From Pedosphaera parvula Ellin514 (lineage in GTDB: Bacteria; Verrucomicrobiota; Verrucomicrobiia; Limisphaerales; Pedosphaeraceae), in contig NZ_ABOX02000011.1 in assembly GCF_000172555.1 (NCBI RefSeq), positions 62,001 through 126,000 on the forward strand: 64,000 bases of DNA. The letters are read 5' to 3'. Shown here piece by piece: positions 8,488 through 17,928 of this stretch; position 1 is the first letter of the stretch; each line of letters starts with the position of its first letter. The position numbers and the translations under genes were made by a program. Under the pieces are notes generated by a model. It did no database searches. It saw only the letters and a list, made by a program, of their open reading frames with translations, and was not told the DNA's origin.

Positions 8488-10518
8488 ATGCTGATTTTCG
8501 ACCAGCTTAAAAAAGATGACCCGCAATTGCGTTTCCTCGCAGTGCTGGTTCTCGCCGGGCTCCTCGTTTTATTGGGCGGGCTCTGGTGGATACAAGTCGT
8601 TTCCGTAAAGTTCTATCAGGAGAAACTTGAGACCCAGTCCATTCGCACAGTCCGAATTCCAGCCGTCCGCGGCAGGATTCTTGACCGCGAAGGCCGGCCC
8701 ATTGCGGACAATCGGCCGAGTTACAACGTGAACATGTATTTGGAAGCTCTTAGCAGGAATTTTCAAACCAACTACGCAACGGCTCTGGCTCAGGCCCGTA
8801 CCAATTTCAATTCCCGAATCAAGGCACAGGAAGCTGTATTGAAACGGAAACTAACGCCCCAGGAAAAGAAACTACTGGCTCAAAACGAGAAAAATCGCTC
8901 CACCATCCAACAGGAGACCCGCTACCAGGTCAGCAGCAGCATTGTGACCGAACTTGGCAACCGCCTCCAATGTGAAGTCTCTTTGGACCCCAAAGAATTT
9001 CAAAAGAGGTACGATAAAGCTCGCGCACTTCCCCTGCTCATTCGGCCAAACCTGACTCCGGAACAGGTGGCACGGTTTGAAGAGCAATCCATGTATACCC
9101 CCGGTATGTACCTCGATATTCAATCCGTTCGCTACTATCCAAATGGTAATTCTGCGGCGCACCTCCTCGGATACTTGCAACGCAACAGCGATTCTTCGGA
9201 TGGCGAAGAAGCTGATTACGACTATCGCCTTGATGATTGGAAAGGGGTTGCCGGGATTGAGCGCGTCTTTAACACCGAATTGCGTGGAGTGGCTGGTTCA
9301 AAATCGGTGCTCGTGAATAATCTTGGTTACCGCCAGAACGAAACCATTTGGGCTCAGGCTGAACCGGGAAAGAATGTCGTGTTAACCATCGATATGGACA
9401 TCCAAAAGGCGGCGGAAGCTGCCTTGCAATCCGCCGGTGCAGATCCGCGGGGAGCCGTGGTTGTAATGGACGCGCGTAATGGGGACATCTTAGCCATGGC
9501 ATCGGCTCCCAATTATAATCCAAATTACTTTGTTCAGCACCCTGAACCCGCAGTCTATGAACGGGAAAAGCAACGTTGGATCGATGAGGAATTGCGCCCA
9601 CAAGCCAATCGCGCGATGCAGGAGAATCTTGCTCCTGGTTCGATTTTCAAGATGGTCGTTGGATTGGCCGCTTTGGAACTAGGTGTTTTGAACCCCCGTG
9701 ATCCTTTTCCCAGCCAAGGTTACTACATAGTCGGCAATCATACGTTTCACGACAAGGCGGGACCTGGACTATATGATTTTAGTAGAGCATTGGCGAGGTC
9801 TTCGAACCCCTACTTTATGCATCAAGGGCTTAAACCCGGCGTTCTCCCCAAAGTAGTAGCACTCGGTCAGAAGCTCCATCTTGGCGAAAAAACAGGACTG
9901 ATCCCTGGGCAGGAAACAAGAGGTGTTTTCCCAACCCCAAAAGATATTTCCTCTGACTCATGGCATGATGGCGACACCGCAATTCTCAGCATTGGCCAGG
10001 GAATGATCAACATCACCCCGGTGCAGGCTGCTGTAATGATTGCGGCGATTGCCAATGGAGGAAAGGTGTTTTGGCCCCGGTTGGTTTCGCGGTTGGAAAC
10101 GGCGGAGGGCGAAGTGGTTCAAACCTTTCCCGAAGGACGCTTGCGCGACAACCTCGGCGTGAGTCCACGCAATTTAAAGATAGTTCATGAAGCCATGATG
10201 GCAGACGTGGAATCCGTCGATGGAACTGGCCACAAAGCAGCCGTGCAAGGATGGCATATAGCTGGAAAAACGGGAACTGCCGAAGTGGAACGCCACGGAG
10301 GCAAGGACAGGAATGCGCAGCAAACCTGGTTCGCCTCTTTCGCACCAGTTGAATCCCCCCGCTATGTCGTGGTAGCTACCGTTGAAGGCGGTGCATCAGG
10401 TGGACTCACCTGCGCGCCAATAGCTCACAAAGTTTACCTGGCGCTGCAGCAACGCGAGCAACAGCCCCACGATAAAAGGAGTGCCACCAGGCCTGGAACT
10501 CTTGCGCAGATACAATGA
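8488..10518 (+). CDS. mrdA: Penicillin-binding protein 2, elongation transpeptidase
   Basis: 676 residues. One N-terminal membrane helix (about 16-37), the non-catalytic dimerisation/pedestal region starting with RIPAVRGRILDREGRPIADNR, then the transpeptidase domain. The active-site motifs are Ser385-I-F-Lys388 (APGSIFKMV), Ser438-Ser-Asn440 and Lys594-Thr-Gly596. It cross-links new peptidoglycan along the cell side together with RodA. A charged, helical insert of about 50 residues (about 100-150) sits in the pedestal region and looks longer than in enterobacterial PBP2. The stop codon overlaps the rodA start (ATGA). Confidence 0.95.
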   Translation: MLIFDQLKKDDPQLRFLAVLVLAGLLVLLGGLWWIQVVSVKFYQEKLETQSIRTVRIPAVRGRILDREGRPIADNRPSYNVNMYLEALSRNFQTNYATALAQARTNFNSRIKAQEAVLKRKLTPQEKKLLAQNEKNRSTIQQETRYQVSSSIVTELGNRLQCEVSLDPKEFQKRYDKARALPLLIRPNLTPEQVARFEEQSMYTPGMYLDIQSVRYYPNGNSAAHLLGYLQRNSDSSDGEEADYDYRLDDWKGVAGIERVFNTELRGVAGSKSVLVNNLGYRQNETIWAQAEPGKNVVLTIDMDIQKAAEAALQSAGADPRGAVVVMDARNGDILAMASAPNYNPNYFVQHPEPAVYEREKQRWIDEELRPQANRAMQENLAPGSIFKMVVGLAALELGVLNPRDPFPSQGYYIVGNHTFHDKAGPGLYDFSRALARSSNPYFMHQGLKPGVLPKVVALGQKLHLGEKTGLIPGQETRGVFPTPKDISSDSWHDGDTAILSIGQGMINITPVQAAVMIAAIANGGKVFWPRLVSRLETAEGEVVQTFPEGRLRDNLGVSPRNLKIVHEAMMADVESVDGTGHKAAVQGWHIAGKTGTAEVERHGGKDRNAQQTWFASFAPVESPRYVVVATVEGGASGGLTCAPIAHKVYLALQQREQQPHDKRSATRPGTLAQIQ

Positions 10519-11735
10519 CGTATAATACTTTAAACAAAGAGCACCACTCGACGGTTGATGTAAGTCAACTGGTTGCCATCTTTTTGCTCATGGCTATCAG
10601 CGTGGCCTTTGTTTACAGCGCCACCATGGCCAATGAAGGCGTGGCCGCGCTCGCCTGGTATAAACAAAGCTGGTTTAGGCAGATTATTTGGTTCGGTTTG
10701 GGCATGGGTGCTGCCAGTGTTGTTTGCCTGGTTGACTACCACACTTTGACCAGGTGGGCGTTTGTCGCTTATTGGCTTACCATCCTCACCCTAATCGCGG
10801 TAATTATTCCCGGCATTGGCTCCATGAGATACGGTGCCAGACGGTGGATTGAAATTGGAGGCCAGCCATTTCAGCCTTCGGAATTCGCCAAGTTGGCATT
10901 TATTTTAGCTCAGGCACATTTCCTCAGTCGCCCGGTCGATGAATTAAGACAGCCTCGAATTTTTTGGAAATCCATCGCCATGTTGGGATTGCCTTTCCTG
11001 CTTATTCTGAAGGAACCAGATTTGGGCTCTGCCCTGGTGCTCGTGCCTACTGGATTTGCAATGCTGCTCGCGGCCGGCACTCCTAAAAGATACATCCTTC
11101 AACTTTTAGGCATAGGTGGAGTCCTGGCGGTTTTGTTTGTTGCAGATGTGCTCTATGCACCGCCAAAGTTTCGCCTGCCGATGCAGGACTACCAGAAAAA
11201 GAGACTGCTGGTTTACTTCGGCCGGGACTATGGCGATTACGCGGGTCCCGGCACTTCACAAGCAGAAAGACTGAAGTTAAGGGAACAACAATTTAATGAT
11301 TCCCATAACGTGCGTCAGGCATTGATCGCCGTCGGTTCCGGTGGACTGACGGGGGAAGGCTGGCGCCAGGGTCAACAGAATTCATTGGGGTTCCTGCCGC
11401 AGGCCGGCAAGCACAATGATTTTATTTTCTCCGTCATCGCGGAGGAGAAGGGATTTGTCGGCAGCGTGATTGTGATCACGCTTTATGCCGTGATTCTATT
11501 CACCGGAATCAGAATCGCGGGTCAGGCGCGCGACCGCCTGGGCAAATTGTTGGCTGTGGGTGTAGTAACACTCATTTTCAGCCACGTCTTCATCAACATC
11601 GGAATGAACATTCGCATCATGCCCGTGACGGGCGTACCACTGCCGCTGCTTAGTTATGGCGGATCCTCAGTGCTCGGCTCGTTGATCGCCATGGGCATGC
11701 TGCAAAACGTATATATATATCGAAAGGCATACTAA
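10515..11735 (+). CDS. rodA: Peptidoglycan glycosyltransferase RodA (SEDS family)
   Basis: 406 residues with about ten membrane segments. SEDS features are visible: the IEIGGQPFQPSEFAKLAFI segment, KEPDLGSALVLVPTGFAML, the extracellular GSGGLTGEGWRQGQQ loop, and the C-terminal GMNIRIMPVTGVPLPLLSYGGSS signature. It polymerises lipid II with PBP2. It is coupled to mrdA by a 4-bp overlap and ends three bases before rng. Confidence 0.95.
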   Translation: MTYNTLNKEHHSTVDVSQLVAIFLLMAISVAFVYSATMANEGVAALAWYKQSWFRQIIWFGLGMGAASVVCLVDYHTLTRWAFVAYWLTILTLIAVIIPGIGSMRYGARRWIEIGGQPFQPSEFAKLAFILAQAHFLSRPVDELRQPRIFWKSIAMLGLPFLLILKEPDLGSALVLVPTGFAMLLAAGTPKRYILQLLGIGGVLAVLFVADVLYAPPKFRLPMQDYQKKRLLVYFGRDYGDYAGPGTSQAERLKLREQQFNDSHNVRQALIAVGSGGLTGEGWRQGQQNSLGFLPQAGKHNDFIFSVIAEEKGFVGSVIVITLYAVILFTGIRIAGQARDRLGKLLAVGVVTLIFSHVFINIGMNIRIMPVTGVPLPLLSYGGSSVLGSLIAMGMLQNVYIYRKAY

Positions 11736-11738
11736 GGT

Positions 11739-13700
11739 ATGAGTGACAGAAATTTTTCACGACGACGACGCGGCGGCATGCGGTTTCGGCCCAGTCAGGG
11801 ATTGAACCCGAACCCGCACAAGCACGATCGCGAAGCGCTTGAGGCCCGCGCTGAAGTTGTCGGAGACGCCTCCGCACAGGATAAGGTTTATGACCGGGGT
11901 CGGCATGCCAATGAAATCGAACGCGCAGAAAATCTTGCTGCCGGGCTGCCTGCGGAAGGCACACCCGCGGTAGAACAGACCAAAGCTGAAGTGGAACAAG
12001 GCGGATTTCGCGAGCCGAATTTGGAAACTCCGGCCGAGGTGCATGAAGAAAAGCCTTATGAACCAGTAACGATCCAACAAAAGCCGCAAGGCATTGTTGA
12101 GACCATCAAGGCAGCTGCTTCGAACGTCATCAAAAAGGTTCAGCGCCTGATCAGGCCAATAAAGAAGAGCCACAAGGAAGTCATCATCAACGCCGAATCG
12201 CTTGAGACCCGCGTGGCGGTGCTCGAAGAAGGCAAACTGGAAGAATTCACGATCGAGCGCACAACTGAAGAACGCCTGGTCGGCAGCATTTTCAAAGGCA
12301 AGGTTCGAAATCTTGAGGACGGTTTGAAAGCCGCGTTCGTTGACATCGGCTTTGAAAAGAACGCTTTTCTCCATTACTGGGATATCGTTCCCAGCAACTT
12401 TGACAGCGGAGTGGAAGTGGTGGAGCGCGAAACCAAGAAGCGGGACAAGCCTCGCATCACCCAGAAGGATATTCCACGCCTGTACCCTCCGGGCAGTGAC
12501 ATCATCGTCCAGGTAACCAAAGGTCCGATCGGCACCAAAGGCCCGCGCGTAACGACCAACCTCGTCCTGCCGGGACGCTATCTCGTGCTGCTTCCCAATT
12601 CCGACCAGAGCGGTATTTCACGCAAGATTGAAAATCAACAGGAACGCCAGCGGTTAAAAAAGATTCTTCGCACTCTTAATATCCCTGACGGAATGGGTGT
12701 GATTATCCGGACTGTGGGCGAAGGACAACAACTCCGATATTTCGTCCGCGACCTGGCACTGCTCATTGAGGAATGGAACCTGATTCAGGATAGAATCAAG
12801 AACCAACCATCTGCCACTTGCGTATTCCAGGAACCTGACTTGATTGAACGTACCGTTCGCGATTTTCTTACGGAAGATGTGGAGCGCATCGTGGTTGATA
12901 ATCCCAAGGCTTACGATCGCATGCGCGAAATGATTTCAAAGATTTCCCGACGCTCGGCCAGCAAAGTAAAATTATACGGCGACTCTCAAGCGGTATTTGA
13001 TCGCTTCAACATTTCCAAGCAATTGGAAAACGCCTTCTCACGCCAGGTACATCTCAAAAGTGGTGGTTACATCGTGGTGGACGAAACCGAGGCATTGGTC
13101 GCAATCGACGTCAACACCGGACGGCATAAGGGTGGCAAGGATCAGGAAACGGCCATTCTCAAGGTAAACATAGAGGCTGCGGATGAAATCAGCCGTCAAC
13201 TTCGGCTGCGTAACATGGGTGGCCTGATTGTTTTGGACTTTATTGATATGAAGTCACGCCGGGACCAGCAATCGGTCTACCAGCGGATGAAAGACGGTTT
13301 ACGCCGGGACAAAGCCAAAACCCATATTCTTCCGATTTCTCAACTTGGCCTGATGGAAATGACCCGCCAGCGGCATTCCGAAAGTGTGCATGCTGCAGTT
13401 TACGAAGAATGTCCGTACTGCAAGGGACGTGGAAAGGTGAAGAGTGCTTTGACCATGAGCGTGGAAATCCAACGCAAGCTTAGCGAGATTCTCAAACGCC
13501 GCTCCCGCGACGAATCTGACTTCCAATTGCGTATCGTGGTTCACCCGAGCGTGCTGGAACGTCTGCGCAATGAGGATGAGAAGCATCTTATCGAAATGGA
13601 GAAACGGTACTTCGGCAAACTTTCCTTCCGCGCCGAGCCTTCTTTACATGCCGAGTTGTTCAAAATCGTCAATGTGGCAAACGGCGAGGAGCTGACCTGA
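11739..13700 (+). CDS. rng: Ribonuclease E/G family endoribonuclease
   Basis: 653 residues. Residues 1-140 are a charged, low-complexity extension. From about 147 the RNase E/G catalytic core begins (VIINAESLETRVAVLEEGKLEEF), with an S1 RNA-binding region (GSIFKGKVRNLEDGLKAAFVDIG). The metal-binding Asp residues lie in AIDVNTGRHKG and LIVLDFIDM, and CPYCKGRGKV is the zinc-link motif that holds the dimer. It cuts AU-rich single-stranded RNA in rRNA maturation and mRNA decay. The position behind rodA parallels the mre-rng order in proteobacteria. The long acidic N-terminal extension could be a scaffold region; that is inference. Confidence 0.92.
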   Translation: MSDRNFSRRRRGGMRFRPSQGLNPNPHKHDREALEARAEVVGDASAQDKVYDRGRHANEIERAENLAAGLPAEGTPAVEQTKAEVEQGGFREPNLETPAEVHEEKPYEPVTIQQKPQGIVETIKAAASNVIKKVQRLIRPIKKSHKEVIINAESLETRVAVLEEGKLEEFTIERTTEERLVGSIFKGKVRNLEDGLKAAFVDIGFEKNAFLHYWDIVPSNFDSGVEVVERETKKRDKPRITQKDIPRLYPPGSDIIVQVTKGPIGTKGPRVTTNLVLPGRYLVLLPNSDQSGISRKIENQQERQRLKKILRTLNIPDGMGVIIRTVGEGQQLRYFVRDLALLIEEWNLIQDRIKNQPSATCVFQEPDLIERTVRDFLTEDVERIVVDNPKAYDRMREMISKISRRSASKVKLYGDSQAVFDRFNISKQLENAFSRQVHLKSGGYIVVDETEALVAIDVNTGRHKGGKDQETAILKVNIEAADEISRQLRLRNMGGLIVLDFIDMKSRRDQQSVYQRMKDGLRRDKAKTHILPISQLGLMEMTRQRHSESVHAAVYEECPYCKGRGKVKSALTMSVEIQRKLSEILKRRSRDESDFQLRIVVHPSVLERLRNEDEKHLIEMEKRYFGKLSFRAEPSLHAELFKIVNVANGEELT

Positions 13701-13725
13701 TCGAAAATGTCCAGGAAGTAAAAGC

Positions 13726-13755
13726 AAACGCCCCGCACTGAGTGCGGGGCGTTTT
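13726..13755. terminator. Terminator between rng and the convergent sigma operon
   Basis: CGCCCCGCA (13729-13737) pairs with TGCGGGGCG (13743-13751), followed by TTTTGATTT on the plus strand; the other strand reads GTTTGCTTTTAC after the stem. It closes the mre-rng operon and may serve both directions. Confidence 0.85.
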
Positions 13756-13775
13756 GATTTCAAAGTAACTCGCAA

Positions 13776-14351
13776 CTATTTGACTGGCTCTGTCTTGACT
13801 GGCTCTGTCTTGACTGGCTCTGTCTTGACTGGCTCTGTCTTGACTGGCTCTGTCTTGGCCGGCACAGGCTTGACATCAGCATCCTTTTTATCATCTTTGC
13901 GTTGGATGAGGATCATCCAACCCGTGTCATTCTTGGCGTTGCCACCAAGCGTCACGATTTGACCGGCTGGCAGAGGTTCGACATGCTTTGACACCGGCTT
14001 GCCTTCGCCATAAAGATTCACTTGAATCCGGCCATCGTTGGGGTTGGTCGCCTCAAGCAGGCAATGCTTGCTCATCTCAATCTTCCTCGTCTCTTTGGGA
14101 TGCAAAACCACGTTGGTTTTATGCATCTCATAATAATGCTTCCACTTGTAAGGAGCACCACTTTGCAATTTCTTCTCCAACTGTGCGCTTAACTCTTTGT
14201 GCTTCTCGGGAGGTGCCTCATCATTTGTGGCCCATACCAGGATAAACTTGATATTGAGGTCTTCGGCATAAACTGTTCCTAAACCGAGAAGCCCCAGGCA
14301 AATCAATAAAGCGGTCTTGGAAAATAATCGAGTGATACAGCGCCTTTTCAT
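13776..14351 (-). CDS. Secreted protein of unknown function with KTEPV repeats, third gene of a sigma operon
   Basis: 191 residues. A signal peptide (about 1-29, ending GTVYA) is followed by a 130-residue domain I do not recognise (EDLNIKFILVWATNDE at its start, GQIVTLGGNAKNDTGWMILIQR at its end). The C-terminus is five perfect KTEPV repeats encoded by a 15-bp tandem repeat. The ATG overlaps the stop of the anti-sigma gene (ATGA), so the three genes sigma, anti-sigma and this one are made together. It may be the signal receptor or the effector of this sigma system. Confidence 0.75.
   Translation of the reverse strand: MKRRCITRLFSKTALLICLGLLGLGTVYAEDLNIKFILVWATNDEAPPEKHKELSAQLEKKLQSGAPYKWKHYYEMHKTNVVLHPKETRKIEMSKHCLLEATNPNDGRIQVNLYGEGKPVSKHVEPLPAGQIVTLGGNAKNDTGWMILIQRKDDKKDADVKPVPAKTEPVKTEPVKTEPVKTEPVKTEPVK
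13781..13855. repeat. Five perfect copies of a 15-bp tandem repeat
   Basis: TGACTGGCTCTGTCT is repeated five times without a mismatch (13781-13795 through 13841-13855). Read on the minus strand it gives the KTEPV tail of the secreted protein. Perfect copies suggest recent slippage and possible length variation between strains. Confidence 0.95.
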
Positions 14352-14863
14352 TGGGTTTGGACACTATCAGCAGACTGCGAATCAGTAAACTCTGAATCGG
14401 ATTTATCGTAAAGCCATACCATCGTCAATTTTTCCTGCTGATCACGATACGTTGCAACCCCCATGTCATTGGAGGAAAGCTCAATTTCTCCCGTTTGGTT
14501 TCCCGTTGGAGAAAACTGTAAAACCAGCAGGAGTGCCAGGCAGGCGACTGCTGCGCCGCTCACCGGGACCAAATGTCGCTGTATCCAGGCAACCAGGGAA
14601 AACGGCGCTCGGGAAACAGGAGCTTCGCTTTCACGTTTGATTTCACGCTCGATCTTGGACCAGAAGAACTCCCGTGATTCAGGCAGCTTTATGCCGGCTT
14701 CGTAGCCAGCCAAAGCGCCATTGGTGTTTTGCAACTCCGCCAGAAGCAACCGGGCTTGCTCATCCTTTGCGAGCCAGTCCTGCACTTCAGTCTTTTCCTT
14801 GGCGCTTAACTCGCCATCAAGGTAGGACTGCAATTTCAAAAATTGAGAATCGTGGTCGATCAT
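14348..14863 (-). CDS. Anti-sigma factor-like membrane protein
   Basis: 171 residues from the ATG at 14861-14863, chosen because it overlaps the sigma stop by four bases; the frame is open further upstream but that would run inside the sigma gene. The N-terminus (LQSYLDGELSAKEKTEVQDWL) is the helical anti-sigma domain type, without the zinc HxxxCxxC motif. One membrane helix spans about 99-117, and a 55-residue outer part follows. It should hold the co-encoded sigma factor inactive until an envelope signal arrives. Confidence 0.8.
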   Translation of the reverse strand: MIDHDSQFLKLQSYLDGELSAKEKTEVQDWLAKDEQARLLLAELQNTNGALAGYEAGIKLPESREFFWSKIEREIKRESEAPVSRAPFSLVAWIQRHLVPVSGAAVACLALLLVLQFSPTGNQTGEIELSSNDMGVATYRDQQEKLTMVWLYDKSDSEFTDSQSADSVQTQ

Positions 14864-15462
14864 TTTAATTCTTCGTTTTTTAAATTCGCTAACAACACTG
14901 CCATTTTCCTGCGAGCATAGAACAATCGAGACATTACAGTCCCAATTGAGCACCCCATGGTTTTGGCAATTTCTTTATATTCCATTTCTTCAAACTCATG
15001 CAAAACCAGCACGGTTCGATGCTCATGCGAGAGTTGGCTTAATGCTTGATCAATTCTCTTCCGGAGCTCAGCCCGCTCGAGTCTTTCAGTGGGATTAATG
15101 GTTACGGTTGGCATTTGTCGCTCAACCCCACCCGACTCCTCACTCATTTCCTCGATCGATTCCGTGCGCTGCCGTTTGCGCTTCCGCAGTTGATCCAGGC
15201 AAAGATTGATAACAATTCGAGTCATCCAGGTTCCAAAACTGGAGTCACCCTGAAATTGCTGCAATCGTTGCCAACTCTTAACCCACGCTTCCTGACAAAG
15301 ATCCACGGCTTCTTCCTCATTCCGCATCATGCTAAACGCACGCGCGTATATCTTATCCCTATGCCGTGCAACCAATTCTTCAAATGCAGCCATTTCACCC
15401 TTCTTGGCTGCTCGAACCAGTTGCTCGTCACTGGCGGAAGAATAGTCACTTTCAATCTTCAT
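14860..15462 (-). CDS. RpoE-like ECF sigma factor
   Basis: 200 residues. Region 2 covers about 18-95 (FEELVARHRDKIYARAFSMM, EEAVDLCQEAWVKSWQRL) and region 4 about 135-190 (ALSQLSHEHRTVLVLHEFEEM, YKEIAKTMGCSIGTVMSRLF). The linker is Glu/Arg-rich. It is the first gene of a three-gene coupled operon with an anti-sigma factor and a secreted protein, so it most likely answers an envelope signal. Confidence 0.9.
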   Translation of the reverse strand: MKIESDYSSASDEQLVRAAKKGEMAAFEELVARHRDKIYARAFSMMRNEEEAVDLCQEAWVKSWQRLQQFQGDSSFGTWMTRIVINLCLDQLRKRKRQRTESIEEMSEESGGVERQMPTVTINPTERLERAELRKRIDQALSQLSHEHRTVLVLHEFEEMEYKEIAKTMGCSIGTVMSRLFYARRKMAVLLANLKNEELK

Positions 15463-15502
15463 CGGGTTCGACGGTGTAAAAGAGGCTGGTATTCAACCAT
15501 GA

Positions 15503-16165
15503 TTACAGTTTCCCCTTGGTACTCGGAACCTGTCCCGCAATTCGCGGATCTCGTTGACAAGCAATATCTACCGCTTTGGCGAATGCTTTAAAGAGGGCCT
15601 CGACGATATGGTGTGGTTCGTCCCCGTACAGAAGTTCCAAATGCAGGTTGCAACGCGCCTCATTCGTAAACCCTTGAAAAAATTCCCTGGCCAAACCAAA
15701 CCTAAACGAACTCGACATATCTTGCGTCTTTTCCGCAGAGCTAATCTTTTTTAGTCCTTTTTCGTTCAATCCTCGCCAGACGAGATAGGGTCGCCCGCTG
15801 AAATCAACGACACATCTGGCAAGGCATTCATCCATCGGGACATATGCTTCCCCGACAAACGGGTTTTTAGGATCAAAGCCAGCTCCGTACCGTCGTATTC
15901 CCTTCTTATCACCCAATGCTTGAAGCAAGGCTTGACCGAGCGCGATGCCACAGTCTTCCACCGTATGATGCGCATCCACTTCCAGATCCCCAACGCAGTC
16001 CAAATGCAAATCCATCACGGCATGCTTGGCGAAAAGGGTCAGCATGTGGTCAAAAAATGGGATACCGGTCCGGATGGAGGACTTTCCTGAGCCATCAATC
16101 TTCAGCTTTATTGCAATGCGCGTCTCTTTTGTAGCGCGGTTAATTTCGGCACGCCGAATCTTCAT
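15503..16165 (-). CDS. hisB: Imidazoleglycerol-phosphate dehydratase
   Basis: 220 residues. It dehydrates imidazole-glycerol phosphate to imidazole-acetol phosphate (step 6 of histidine synthesis), with Mn. Metal-binding motifs are present twice as expected: [12 protein letters not shown] with DAHHTVED, and the second repeat with [18 protein letters not shown]. The C-terminal VPSTKGKL is the usual family ending. It is about 20 residues longer than common HisB proteins, through an insert around 115-145 ([21 protein letters not shown]). No other his gene is near. Confidence 0.95.
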   Translation of the reverse strand: MKIRRAEINRATKETRIAIKLKIDGSGKSSIRTGIPFFDHMLTLFAKHAVMDLHLDCVGDLEVDAHHTVEDCGIALGQALLQALGDKKGIRRYGAGFDPKNPFVGEAYVPMDECLARCVVDFSGRPYLVWRGLNEKGLKKISSAEKTQDMSSSFRFGLAREFFQGFTNEARCNLHLELLYGDEPHHIVEALFKAFAKAVDIACQRDPRIAGQVPSTKGKL

Positions 16166-16287
16166 GCCTACTTATTAAACAATATCGGCTCATAACACAA
16201 AGCCCAATTGTGGCCGGACTGCTGCTCCTGAATTGTTTCTGTGCTAACGGCAAAGGCGGTTCCAGCCTAACGCTGCGGTTGCCGGTG

Positions 16288-17151
16288 TTAAGAAGAAGTT
16301 TTCTTGGCGGCCATTTTCTTCTTGAGGTCATCAATCTGCTCCTGAACAACCTCGGGAAAGGGTGAAGCCTTTTTTTCAAGTTCACGGTAGTGCATCGCCT
16401 CTGGTAGATTCCCGAGTTGTTCTTCCACCGTCGCCAGATGAGTGGTAATTTCCTGATTTAAGAATATATCAGGGTGCCTGTCATTTTTCTCTTGTTCGTT
16501 CCAACGACGAAGCGCAAGTTCCCAAAGGTTGCACGCACGAACCGGGTCGTGATGATTTTCTGCATACAATTCACCCAATTCATACAGTATCTCGTAGCTA
16601 TCAGGATTGGCTCGGAGTCCCTCGCGAAGAAAGTCCTCGGCTTCACTTACCTTCCCGATCTGGGAACGGAGCCAGTAAGCTGCTGTCGTATAGGTTTCCA
16701 CTCGTTCAGGGTCCAATTCCGCGGAGATTTTCAGCCACGGCAATATTTCCCTGGCATCTTCCGGCTTTTCAAGATGCGAATGTGAGGAGGAGTAAAAATG
16801 CCGCCCAAAACGGTCGATCCAATCTTTTGGCTGCCCTAGGAAGTCCATCTCCTTTTCATGTTCATGCTCATCGTGCTCGTCATGCTCGCCCAACATTTGA
16901 TGAGGTTTTGCCGGTTCCCTGTGGGCTTGATCGAAAATGGAAGGATAATAGCCGTTATGAAAATAAACGTCCGCTTTTACGAAAAAATGGCTGGCAATCA
17001 TGCGTCGTCCATCTCCGAATAAAACCTTGATCATACTGCCAGCTTGCGCTCGATCCCCCCACGTCGATGTGCGGGTTTGCAAACACGTGGCTAATGTAAA
17101 GCAGACTGTCAGAAATAAGGATATAATCAGATATGGAGCCGGCATTGTCAT
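16288..17151 (-). CDS. TPR-repeat protein with N-terminal signal or anchor
   Basis: 287 residues. The N-terminal 20 residues are hydrophobic. The middle has a His/Asp/Glu-rich stretch (GEHDEHDEHEHEKEMDF, about 93-109) and the second half has tetratricopeptide-type repeats (AEDFLREGLRANPDSYEILYELGELYAENHHDPVRA region split over about 165-215). It abuts the ABC permease stop with no gap, so it is the third gene of the exporter operon and may be an outer partner of it. The acidic His-rich patch could bind metal; this is inference. Confidence 0.7.
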   Translation of the reverse strand: MTMPAPYLIISLFLTVCFTLATCLQTRTSTWGDRAQAGSMIKVLFGDGRRMIASHFFVKADVYFHNGYYPSIFDQAHREPAKPHQMLGEHDEHDEHEHEKEMDFLGQPKDWIDRFGRHFYSSSHSHLEKPEDAREILPWLKISAELDPERVETYTTAAYWLRSQIGKVSEAEDFLREGLRANPDSYEILYELGELYAENHHDPVRACNLWELALRRWNEQEKNDRHPDIFLNQEITTHLATVEEQLGNLPEAMHYRELEKKASPFPEVVQEQIDDLKKKMAAKKTSS

Positions 17152-17928
17152 TTAATTCAAAGCTTTCTGTCTAAAGCATAGCCAGGCTGAAAATAGAAAA
17201 AAACCCGTGTAAGCAGCGGCATACACGGTGGCAAATCCACAATCAACCCATGCAATCAACCCCTTACTATGAATCACAAGGTCGCGAACATCAAACCACT
17301 CAAGGTGAGGAATAATAAAATAAATGATAGATATGATTGTCCGGAATGGTTCAGGACGCTCTATTGCCACCTGGTGTAAGTGTCTTCCAATGAGCAGTAT
17401 CCCAATGATAAAAACCAAACTTATTGTGGCATTGGACGATGGCGCCGCAAAAACGATGGACCCCCACAAAACGAACGAAATTACGATGGCCAAAAACATC
17501 CACTGCAACCATAGAGCCTGGAAGTATTCTAATATGGGCCAGGCATGATCTCGCGAAGCGCTCACTAGCAGCAGAAATAAGTAAAAGACAACCAACGCCA
17601 TCCCGCAGGCCAACCAGCAGCCCAGGAACTTGCCTACAATTACATGCCAACGTGTGACCGGTTTTGCTAGCAGAGGAAAAATAGTGCGGTTCTCCCTTTC
17701 AGCAGGGATTTGCCGGGCTGCTGTTCCCACGGCCATGACCAGAGCGGAAACCCAGATCAACAACAGGCATATCTCCTTAAGATATCTTATGATTTTGTCA
17801 TCGTGAAAAAGATTCGCCGAAGCCATCACGAGCGTGATGATGACGGTCATTATAAAAAGAACGTAAAAATCTTTTCTTCGATATAGTTCCTTGATGACGA
17901 CATTGGAAAGGGCAAAAATAACGTTCAT
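17152..17928 (-). CDS. ABC-2 type transporter permease
   Basis: 258 residues with six membrane segments, in the pattern of ABC-2 permeases encoded beside a single ATPase (KELYRRKDFYVLFIM at the start, then PAERENRTIFPLLAKPVTRW, a common motif of these permeases). The start codon overlaps the ATPase stop (ATGA). The exported substrate is unknown. Confidence 0.85.
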   Translation of the reverse strand: MNVIFALSNVVIKELYRRKDFYVLFIMTVIITLVMASANLFHDDKIIRYLKEICLLLIWVSALVMAVGTAARQIPAERENRTIFPLLAKPVTRWHVIVGKFLGCWLACGMALVVFYLFLLLVSASRDHAWPILEYFQALWLQWMFLAIVISFVLWGSIVFAAPSSNATISLVFIIGILLIGRHLHQVAIERPEPFRTIISIIYFIIPHLEWFDVRDLVIHSKGLIAWVDCGFATVYAAAYTGFFLFSAWLCFRQKALN

